Below, piece after piece: positions 48,101 through 60,100 of a stretch of DNA of 64,000 nucleotides (position 1 is the first letter of the stretch; every line of letters begins with the position of its first letter). The notes under the pieces are model-generated. The model had not been told where the DNA came from, did no database searches, and saw nothing but the letters and a program-made list of their open reading frames with translations. Source of the stretch: Sebastes aleutianus (Eukaryota > Chordata > Actinopteri > Perciformes > Sebastidae). A program made the position numbers and the translations under genes. The stretch covers positions 11,676,195 to 11,740,194 of the forward strand of contig CAKAKS010000034.1 in assembly GCA_916700875.1 (NCBI GenBank). The letters are read 5' to 3'.

Positions 48101-51100
48101 TTTGCTCTCCATCTGTCATCTCTGTATCTATTTCTTTCTTCTTCTGTCTTTGTGTCCAAGTTAAATGTCTGTCGTTTTCTTTCATTTTCTCCCTAATAAC
48201 CCTTTACTATTTCTCTCTAGGTGTTGTTTGGTACTGCAGATGGACAGGTGATAGTGATGGACTGCCATGGGCGCATGCTGGCCCACATTCTGCTGCATGA
48301 GTCGGATGGCATCGTCAGCATGTCCTGGAACTATCCCAGTTTCCTGGTGGAGGACAGCAGTGAGAGCGACACGGACTCTGACGACTACTCCCCACCGCAA
48401 GGTATGCTGCTCAGGGTTTGATTTGAATCGACGGCTCTTTGTGGCTTCTTCGGGCACACAACTGAAACATGTCCGGTGTAGACATGATGTAAGAGTATAA
48501 TCTGATGTAGAATTGGAGAGTAGTATAGGTTTACCTAGTAAGGAGTTGTGCCTATAGGGACTGTAGTGCAGGGATAGAGTAGTCAAGATGTTTCATACGT
48601 AGGTACCTCCGCGCAGAATAAAGCAGATGTGGGACCATCTGTTAGCTTCTAACTCCTCCCAGCTTTTACCTCCATCTTTTACTGCTCTATCAATTCGTCC
48701 TTGTACTTTAAGTCCAAGGGGAAGGTGAAAGATTACCAAAGTTGGGGACACAAGTGATGGCTGGTATGTCTGCACTATATTGTCATTAGTAGCCTCAAGC
48801 CTTGGTTGTACTTTCCACAAGGACGGTAGCACGGACATGCTGACGCCGAATCGTGACAAAGAAACGTTTAGATCTTTTCAGATCCATGCAGATTTCACCT
48901 TGCTTCAAACCAACATTCTCAAAGCTCCACAAAGTTCTCCATTTTTTTCCACCTCCACGTCCGCGTAGTTGGATGTGCACGGACAGGCGAAAATCTACCG
49001 CACGGAGCCCCCGCAAAGGGCCGTGTCTGATGGTGTGACGTCACTTTAGCTGTGCGGACACTCGCGACCCTCGCAGATGCGTCATGCATAAATCACACTT
49101 TAGTCCCCCTGGTATTCTCATGAATATTTTAGACTTGAAAACAGGTGTACATAAACTGTGCCTGGGTTCTCTGTCAAGGCATTAGAGTATTATTACGATC
49201 ATATTATCTCTGAATCAGATGTTGCATGTTCAGCTGCATGCTTCTGAACTCTTTGTCTTTGTCATGTTTATATGTCTGTCTTGAGATACCTGCTTTGCCC
49301 TGTTTAGTAGAACTCTGGGTGGTATACTCTGTTCTTGAATAAGGCATCAAATACCTGTATACTCACTACAACCTCGGGTTTGCTCATTTAATAAATGCTG
49401 TGATCAAGCAGCTTGTAAATGGGGCACAAGCAGTCACACCTCCAAAGTTGATAATGAAACAAATTAAAAGAAGGAAAGTTGTCCTAAAATGTACACTAAT
49501 GGCCTGAAGCAAGCACATTACATTTCTGTCTAGCCACATGCAGTAGTGTGATTATTATGGCAGGTTGTCCTGTGAAAAAACATTTTATTTTGTTTGGATT
49601 GGAGTGTACTATTGGGCTGAAGTGCAAAAGGTATTAATTGCAGCTTATAGTTAGAAGGAGAAGTCGTTTGTGATGCTGATCTCACAGGCGTTTCGAGCCA
49701 TTTAATGAAGCTTCAGAAGTGGGAAGGTGACTATTCAACGATTTTCCGCTTCTCTGCCAGTTGTGAAGATGGGGAGGGAGAGACGCATTAAAACAAAAGA
49801 GTGTGACCAAATGGAAGGTGGGTGGAGGGCTGCGGTGAGAGATGGAGGGCAGGAGGTGGAGGAGGAGGAGGAGGATTGGGCTGACGCTGCCCCTGGACCT
49901 CCTCTTTGCTGTTAATGCTGCAGTAGCTGTTGTCATAACAGCAGCAGATGTCACAGCGTAATTGTGTGCGTCACTAGACTCCTCATGTGCGACACACTTA
50001 CACCGTGTACTCAAGTGGACAATCACAGCCTCCACCTAGGAAACCTGGAAAAGGAAGTGTGTCGTCTTGAAATGTTTGACACAAGACTAGTTTGTACAGT
50101 AGTGGAACAAAAAAGTCACTTCAGTGTTAATCTACTCTGACTGTATTTTCAATGGTACTTTCTTTAACCAAACCCCGCAGGACTTCGCTATAATATGTTT
50201 GCCTGCAATGTCAAGGATAAAGCCCAAGTATTTGTGTGTGATGTTGACACAGTTGGCTGCATGCTTTTGTTAGCATTAGTGCCTGTTTATGTTGAAGGAG
50301 AAGAGGAGAGTGACGTCTACCTTGCTGAACTGCTGCGTCCCTCACACATGTGGTGTCCACACCGGCAACGTCTCTGCTGCTGCGCTGCTTCTGACAGCCA
50401 TTTCTTTCTATACAGAGAGTTGCCTTTCATAATGGCCATGATTCATTTCATTATAAATATCATTTATATTGATTTTAGACAGAAAAAGGTTAAGAAGAGT
50501 GTGCTCATTTATAAATAATAATAGTCCACGATTAAAAGCCGGTACTATTCATTTATGCAGCCGTGCAAGTCACTGCATTTTCTACAACACTGTCCTGCAA
50601 ATATTTCAGAATAAAAGCCTTGTCTTAACAAATGAACGAAATCTTTCCACAGAAAAAAAAATGAAATAGGAAGTGTTGAATTAAAAATAAATAACAACTT
50701 TATTTCAAGTCTGTGACATATTCTACAGATGTAGACATTGAAACTGTAGTAATGTTGCTGGTATGATGTCAATATACAGTATGGTCAAAAGATCATTTTC
50801 ACTGTCTATCTTTTCTGTGAACCGCATGTGGAAAAAATAGGTAAGACCTCAAATCTCTAGAAGAGATTCAGTGGACAGGCAGCAGGGCCGCGCCTGAAGC
50901 TGCGCTGCTTACACGGGCTTTATGGCTGCTCTAACCTGTTAACATGGGCGCCAAAATAAAAAGCAAGCCGCGCTGCTCACTTGTCCTGTGTGTCCCGGGC
51001 CGTTACACTCCACGTTCTCCTCCAACTAACTGTTCAGATTGTCATGATTCAAATATTTGTGTTAATCCTCTAATGATGCAAGCCATGTCAGCTGTTCTAT

Positions 51101-54100
51101 GTTTGCCCTCCTGTGCTGACAGCCTACAGACGTATAACGGTAGTAATTAACAACAGTCAACAGTGAGCCTGAGAGCGTATCTGGTGCGTTCACTGTCCAA
51201 TACCAATACGTAGATGGCCGGTGTGTATCTGGTGCACTGGGACGTGAGCAGTCACACAAGAGAAGGGTTGCATGTGGTTAGCGTTCCCCACCCTCTCGCT
51301 GCTCTCACCATGTGTGTGTGTGTACACCAGCCCACGTAACAGCCTCATTTTTATTGGTTCCTGTTGTGTCTTTTTGCCTCCTTTTTCTCTTGAGCTTAAT
51401 TAGTCCCAGTTGCTAAGGCTGTATTGGTGAGGGTCTGTCCTCCTCCTGCTGTGCTATTTTCTTTTTCCCTCACTTCACCGTGGGCCAAGTGGTAAAGCTG
51501 AAAAGTGCTTGCCTTAGCTGGAACACTGATTATGCTTTAACTCACTAATTAAACCAGTCAATAGTAATTGATTGGCCCCGATAGAAATTATCTCTCAAGT
51601 CGACATCCTGACTGAGACACTAGGCTGCCTCTTCCTCCCCCTGTCAGATCTCTCTCTATCATAATGTATGATGATGACCCATTATCACTGCACTGCACAA
51701 CACACTGCATTTACAGCAGCAGCATATATCTCATTTAATGCAAAACCCCATTGGGAACGGATTACTAATTTGAAGTAGTAACTGTATTGGGCTGAAAGTC
51801 AAAAGCAGAGGTGGATATTTCATTTGTGTTGGTATTTGGGTCATTGCTGGTGAAAGGACAGACTCAAGGATGTTTTAATGGAAAACGTATGGGTGGTTGT
51901 CTGAAGGTGTTATATTTATAGCAGTTTGACTGAGAATGCCACTCGTTTTCAGCTAAAAATGCAGCAGCGGTGACGAGCGTGTGTTAGTGAAATAGTGTAT
52001 TCTCATGAATAGGACACAGTGGAAACTCACTGAAAATGAATTACAGCTGCCAAGGATGTGGAACTGTCCTTGCCTCTCTCATAACAGCCCCCAACTACGT
52101 CTACAGTAAACACGGCCTCACAAATAACCACCCACACACACACAGATAGTATTTTATGGCCCACTCTGGAAATGCATATTAATCATCTCATCCTGTGTAA
52201 AATTGTAAGGGAAAAGCCCCATCACAATTTCCTAAAACCCATGGTGATGCCATCAAATTGCTTGTTTTGTCCAACCAACACTCCAAAACCTAAAGATGCA
52301 CGGTTTACTATCGCATAAGACAAAGAAAAGGAGCAAAGCCTCACAATTGAGAAGCTGGAACCGGCAATCAATTCTTAGAATGGTTGCCGAATGATTTTCT
52401 GTTGTTTGACCAATCGATTCATTGACTAATTGATTCAGCCCTTCCCTTATTTCATGTCAGGCTACATCGTGGCTGTAATAAGTAATGTTACTTACTCTTC
52501 CATATAAAGTTAAACCCCCAGATAACGTTGATGTAGAATAAATTATTGCATTTTATTAAGTGCCATGGTGTTTTATAATTTGAACACTAGTCCTCCCTTA
52601 ATAGACATTGATTGACATCCACTACACTTAAATGTAAAAACATGAAAGTTATAGTTTTGTTAATTTGCAGTTGATACTGTGTGCTTTAAACTGTCTCACA
52701 CCTCATTGTGTCGCTGTCACGTTGCCTGTTAACAGTGTTTGTGTTGTCCTTTGTCTCTTCCCAGTGCAGAGCCTGAAACCACTGCTGACAGTCAGCTTCA
52801 CCTCCGGAGACATCAGCCTGATGAACAACTACGATGACCTCTCTCCCACCCTCATCCGCACCAGTCTGAAAGGTGTGTGGGTGACTTGTCATTAATGCAT
52901 GCCTAAGTGTTGCAGCAACTTTGTCTCTTTTCTTTTGTTTCATTGCTTCTCTCACTAACTTGTTTATATATTTTGTGTTTTCTATTTTTTTTTGTAAAAA
53001 TTGGCTGCATATGTTAATGTGTACGTTTTCTCCTGTGCCATGTGCTGTAGATGTGGTGGTCCAGTGGTGCTCGCAGGGGGACCTCCTCGCAGTGGCGGGG
53101 ATGGAGAGGATCCTCCTCTCCCCCGACCCCTCCTGTCATCCCCCCACCAGGAACGCCCTCGTTAAGTTCTACAACGTTCAGGGTGAACACATCTACACAC
53201 TGGAAACACCAGCACAGGTGATCAACTTTAACAGGGCCAAACCTGGCTAAAACCTGTCTAACGAGTAGTCTGAGTCACAGTACTCAGAATTGTATGCATT
53301 TTATTTCCCTTCCTCAATGATAGGACTCTAAATTCGAAATTCAGAGCATATCCAGTGCCTGCACATGGCTCTCCACTGAGCCAGTGGCTCGCAGCTAATG
53401 GTGCTGACAGAGCTTACAGTGTTTACCTGCGGCGTTATCAGCTGTAACCGCCGTATGAGCGCAGTGCAGAACAGCGGCAATGAGCTAGCCAGTGGGGCAC
53501 ATTCACATGCACAAACATGCACTAAAAGGTACGCACGGTCGGCCCGGCTGTGTCAACAAAGCAAGGAGAATCTCTGATTACAACACACACAGAAGAAGAG
53601 TGACTTCATTCTCTGCTCAGGTTGCCATTACTCCACTATATCTTTACATTGCAAATGTAATGCTATATTAATGCTCTGAATGTCGTTTAGAGAACCTTTA
53701 ACATTTTGAAAGGATGTAGTGCAGAATGTAGTAAATGTGACAAAGCAATCTTATCCTCTCTCCAATATATCTCCTCCATTATGCAGCGACCCATCACCAC
53801 GCTGTGTTGGGGTCACCGGGACTCTCGCCTGTTCTTGGCCTGTGGCCCGGCGCTCTACGTAGTGCGAGTGGAGCACCGCGTTGCCAACCTGCAGCTTCTC
53901 TGCCAGCAGGGCATCGCCACAGCAGTGAAGGAGGAAAAAGATGTTGCCAAGCTCACCATGCCTTCCCGCCTCTGTTCTTACGTCACTACTGCTTTCGTAC
54001 CCACCATCAAGGTAACACAAAACAGGAGGGTGCTAGATCCATTAAAAAAAACGTGAAAATAGATGTGAAGAGTTTCCTGGAAATTTACTTGATGCATAGC

Positions 54101-57100
54101 ATTGCTGTCATAGATGTCACCCTCTCCCCTACAAATAAGCCCAGGCAAAGTGTAGCTAAGCATAACAAACTGTTATAGGAGTACACTTCACCTAAAATTA
54201 TTGTGGTAGCATAAGTTTTTGAACTCCACTACAACCCCATGTTTTCTCTTTCAGCCCCCCATCCCTGATCCCAACAACATGCGTGATTTTGTGAGCTACC
54301 CAACAGCTGGAAACGAGCGTCTGCACTGTACCATGAAGCGTACGGAGGATAACCCTGAGGTGGGGGGGCCCTGCTACACTCTGTACCTGGAGTACCTAGG
54401 AGGTCTGGTGCCTATCCTCAAAGGCCGGCGAATAAGTAAACTGCGTCCAGAGTTTGTCATTATGGACCCCAAGACAGATGGGAAATCAGGTAAAACTGAG
54501 CTTCCTTCATACTGGCAACCTTATAAAACAAAAAAATAATCCCCAATTAACATGTTTCCCAATGATGTAAATAGTAAGATCAAGAACATTTAAGTCAGCT
54601 GTTTAACATAAATAAAACATTTGTATATACTGTATGTGCTTATACATTTCTTTTGTGGAATATGTTTAAGAAAATGTGGGATTGATGGACAGTACATCCA
54701 GTGTGAGATTTTTCTTTCCATTTAAATAGTTGAACTTTCATTACGATAAAGTATATTAGAATGAGTTACTCCCATGTCTTTGTTCAATGAGCTGTTACTG
54801 CCCTCTCTAAAACTGACTTGGACCTGGAAGCTGTTCAAGAACCAAAATGTATTTCCTTTGTTTTTGATAATACAAATTATGAGTATGTGTTTTAATCATA
54901 ATATACATACTGTATATGTTTTACTGCTTGTAAAGATTCAAACAGAGCTTCTAAATGCATTCCTCCCAGACACATTTGCCTGCTCCAGTACTTTTCCAGT
55001 TATTTGAGTTTCTTGAGTTGGCACTCAGAGAGTGAGTATGTTTTAGTCACATAGGGCAGGCTGGGCCCATGTTAATTAAAAGCTGCTTAATGGGGGCTCT
55101 GATGGCCCCTGGGTTCCTCATAAATCAACCCGCACCCTCCCCACACAGTGATAAATGAAGCCAGCCATGAAATGGTTCCAGCCCATTCACACTTTAATGT
55201 CCATCAAATAAATTAGCTTGACCTAAACTGGAGCAGCAGTGGTTCACAGACTCCATATGAATGAGGAAAAAGAGAAGGATGGAAACTACTGAAACAATGG
55301 CTGGGACCAAATGGCTCTTAATGTTTATCTGTAGAAATGATAGAACATTGCTGCTGCCATCTTGTTGCGTAAAAACATCTGAAGGTGCCTGCCTCCTGGT
55401 TGTTAAAGTAGATTTACTGCAATACCAACTTTATTGTAATAATTTCCATTTTGTGGAGCATCTCATCTCATATTTATACTCCCTTCTTTCCTCCCTGATT
55501 TAGTCCACACGGTAATACCCTTTTGAAACAGCGATGTTATAAACATTTTAGCCAGAAACAAATTAGGATTTTTAGCGTCAAGAAGATCAACACATTTACA
55601 ATCTATTTACTCAAACCTGACTCCATTCTTTCCATCCTCCATCTTGTTTTCTCTCCTCAGATGAGATATACGGCAACAGTCTGATAACTGCCATGATTGA
55701 CAGCTGCAACTGCTCCGACTCCAGTGACATCGAGCTGAGTGACGACTGGGTTGGCAAGAAATCTCCAAAGATATCCAGGGGTAGCAAATCGCCCAAACTA
55801 CCCAGGTAACAAGACACCTGACCTGTACTGTAGCATGCCATCTTTAATTTATACTTCCTGTTTTTTTTTTTATATGATACTTGGTTCTTTGACCCGCCAG
55901 TTGCCAATACTCCATGTGAAATGGACAAGAGGTTGTTTTGTTTAGTTCGCTCCACACAATATTAGATAAATCAAGTCAAGGTTTGTTTACATATTGCATA
56001 GTTATTCAGTTTATATCAAGAAACTTGTTACCCAGTTTGATTTTTAAGAAACATTTAATGTCCCACATGGTACCCAGTCATTCAGTGTTAGTTTAGCTGC
56101 TTCTGTGAAAGCAGAGAACCAAAGGATGCATTTAAATGTCTTAGATTGCTGTCACTCCATCGTCCATCAGCATGAAAACATAAGAATTAACCTTTGAATA
56201 AATGTGTATTAATCGCTTTCTGCCAAATACACTGCAATACCAGAATTTACTCCTGAATTTTGTTGGTAATTAGTGTTCCATCCCGGCAGATATTGAACTC
56301 TTAACCTTCTTTCCTATATTATTAACCTTTTACATAAATGTCTAATGAAATGTTCTACACTTGTTTTTTGGTTCACTGCATGCCTAAACCTTCTTTTTTT
56401 TATTTGCTACCTTCTCTGTAGAGACTTAGTTTGTCCCTTTACCAACAGGATCAACATTGATCCCAGAAAATCGCCCAAACTTTCCCGCACCACACAAGAG
56501 ATCTCCAGGTCACCACGGTTACCGATACGGAAACCCTCAATTGGGTCACCCAGTCTAACACGGAGGGAATTTCCTCTAGATGACATCACTCAGGTAACAA
56601 TCGAATTATTTAAGCGGAATTCATTATTTTCCCCTGAACCAGTGGTTCTTATTAATAATAATCATAATAATAATAATAATAATAATAATAATTACATCAA
56701 ACACACTTGGCAGTGTTGGTTGGTTGGGAAGCCTGTGAGGAATCCACACCCATCACCTATGGATTGGTCGTGTTGCTTATGTGTCTAGGCGTGGGGGCAG
56801 TGTTTTGTTTGATCATAAGCTCACATATTTCACTTTTAGAAATGTATTTATTCTGGGTTTTTTATGTTTTATAGAAAATAATATGATTCTCTTTGTTCCC
56901 ATCTTGCAGCAAAATTACCTCGCTCAGGTCACATCCAATATTTGGGGAACGAAGTTCAAGATTGTGGGGCTCGCAACATTCTTGCCAACTAATCTTGGTG
57001 CAGGTAACCAATCTACAACTTTACCATTAACATTTAGCCCTGAATGAATAAATAAATAAATAAATATCATCAGTACCATTTCTCACTCGCCTTTATTTTT

Positions 57101-60100
57101 ATCATTCTTACTCTGTCCCTCTCCCCTCAGTCATCTATAAGACGAGCCTCCTCCATCTGCAGCCCAGACAGATGACCATCTACCTGCCAGAGGTGCGTAA
57201 AATCTCCATGGACTACATCAATCTGCCCGTCTTCAGCCCCAACGTCTTCAGTGAGGATGAAGATGACCTGCCTGTCACAGGCCCTGCTGGTACCACCGAT
57301 GACAACCCGCCCTGCACTGTCAACATCCCTATAGCCCCCATCCATAGTCCCGCCCAGGCCATGTCCCCCGCCCAAAGCATTGGTCTGGTCCAGTCACTCC
57401 TAGCCAATCAAAATGTTCAGCTGGATGTCCTAACGAATCCCACAGCAACCCCTGCTGGGGCCGCTGCTGGTGGGCCAGACCAAAGCCAGGACACCATCCT
57501 GACAGCCCAGTACACTGTTCCCACCAGGTACTCCAGTCCTGGTCAGGTCATCTTTGGAGGACTAGAAATGGGTCGCCTGATGGTGGGACCTCCACCTTCT
57601 CATCATCCTTCACAACAACAGCAACAACAACCAAGCCACCATCAACAACAGCAGCAGCACCAACAACAACAAATTCAGCACCACCACCAACAGCTTCAGC
57701 AGCAACAGCAACTCCAGCATCAGCAGCTCCAACAGCAGCAGCAACAGCAACTCCAACAGCAGCAACAGCACCAACTCCAACAGCAGCACCAACTCCAACA
57801 GCAGCAGCAGCAGATGCTCCAGCACCAACACTTACAACAGCAGCAGCAGCTTCAGCAACAGCACATTCAGCAGCAGATACAACACATGCAGCAGCAGCAT
57901 CAACATCAGCTCCAGCAGCATATACAACAGCAGCAACAACTACAACAGCACCATCAACATATTCAGCAGCAACTGCATCAACAGATGCATCATCAACAGC
58001 ACACACCGCAGCAGCAGCATCACCATCAACTTCAGCAGCCGCTCCAAATTCAAATCCCCGTTCCTTCCATTTCATCAGGACAGTCTTCAGGTGCAGCTGT
58101 GCACCAGCTCCAGCAGGGGACACTGCAGATACAGATTCCTCATCCACCTGCTGATTTAGTGGTTGAGAGAGTGGTGGGGGGTGAACACGAGCACCTACTG
58201 AAAATCAAAACCACTCGGTCAACTCCACAGCTGGCTGAGGGTGATACACTGGTGTTTAGTGCCCCTCTAGAGCTCAGCAAGATGAACCCCCCACCCCCCT
58301 ATCCCGGGACAGTGGCTGCCGCCGTGGCTGCTGCAGCAGCTGCCGCTGCCTCCGCATCAGCCTCAGCTGCAGCCTCCAGTCCTGCATCTGGAGCAGGAGG
58401 GGGCACCGGTGGGACTCCTCCCCCTGGTGAACTTTGTCTGAAGAAGGGAGAGTTAACACTTTATCCTCCAGGTCAGCAACAAGCGCAGTACCCCACACCA
58501 CTGGGATATGAGAGGATAACAACGTTTGACAGTAGTGGGAATGTGGAGGAAGTATGTCGTCCTCGAACGCGCCTTGTCTGCAATCAGAATGTCTACACAC
58601 TCCAGGGACCCGGCAGCTCCGCCACCCTCAGGGTCACCTCCTCCTCATCCTCCTCCTCAGCCGACAAGAAGATCCAGCTGCCCTACACCTCTGCCACACT
58701 CAACAGACTCACCGCACCTCGCTATTCCATACCCAGCGGAGACCCGCCCCCATACCCTGACCCAGCCAATCAGAACAGTGCGGTTGGCAGGAACCCCGGA
58801 CAGAGGCTCGACAGCAATCTGATCCACGCCACTCTCAGGAGGAACAGCCGCGAGGCCGCTCTCAAAGTTTCCCAGATGCTGGAGCCGCCCAGACCACTGC
58901 CTCCCAAGGCTAAAAACAGTAGTAGTGCACTAGCAGCCTCGTTCCAGCAGAGGGTGCCAACAGCCTTATACACCTGCAGTCAGTGTAGCAGTGGATCCAG
59001 TGTTGGAAGCACTGCCCCAGGGAGCACTAATGGAATAGCAGGAGGAACTATTATCAGGCAGGATTTCCCTCCAGGGAACGGGGCACCACACAGCACAGTT
59101 ATTGTTCACTCCAACAGCACTACTCCTCTGGCCTCCCAGTCCTCTTACAGCCTGCTGAGTGCTCTTGAAGGATCTGTGACTGCAGCAGCAGGAGGAGGAA
59201 GTAACAGAGACAGGGCTGATTATGTTAATTCAGCATTTACTGAGGATGAATCCCTGAACCAGTCACTGAGGAATTTGGCGCTAGGGGGAAATGATGCATC
59301 AGGGCTGGTTGTCAAACGCCCACCTCCCTATCAGTGGGACCCAGCTGCCACAGAGGAGGTGTGGGTTCCTCAGGAACGGACAGCAACGCTGAATCCCACC
59401 GCCCCCACCGGACCCCACAAACCACCCCCACTTATTCTTAGCCCAGCTCAGCACTTGGATGTGTCCAGGCTGCCTTTTGTCCTTTCCCCAAAGTCCCCCA
59501 CCAGCCCAAGTGCTGCATCATTTCAAGCTGCTGCAGTAGCTGCAGGCTACCAAATCTCTCTCCAGTACCCTCCAACAACTGCCTATTCTGGAGCCCAGCT
59601 TCAGCCCATCCCAGGGTCACCACGCCCCTGCTCCTCCCCAAAGGAGGTGGTGGCACCTGTACCCTTCTCACAACAGGATGCAACCCTTGTCTTACCGCCT
59701 GGTTACCCGGCAAACCTGGCAAACCTGGCCTGCTGCCCTCTCCCACCTCTGTATCCAGGAGGAAGTGCTTGTGCCGGGCTCCCCATTCCCCCCATTTCCC
59801 TTCACACTCCTTGGGGCACCTATAATTCTTGCCCGCCTATGCCCAGTCCTGCAGTGCCACTCCCACCCAAAGCATCCCACATGGCGGTAGATAAAAATGT
59901 TCTCTCGCCACCGCCTCCACCCCCTCCTCCTCCACCACCCCCTCCGCCACCACCAGCAGAGCTGCAGAGCCATGGAGGATTACAAGAGGCCATGGTAGAG
60001 GCTGGGGAAGCTTTTCAGGAGGTGCTCTCGTTGACTGAGAGCCCTGTCCCACAGCGGTCTGAGAAGTTCAGCAAGAAGAACCGCAAGCGGGTGGACGGGC

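Noticed and set aside
57548..58147. 199-codon minus-strand open frame rich in Ala/Val opposite tulp4 exon 12
   Set aside because: It is the complement of the Gln/His-encoding repeat, which lacks stops in several frames. The plus frame matches TULP4 on both sides and the minus frame has no independent support.
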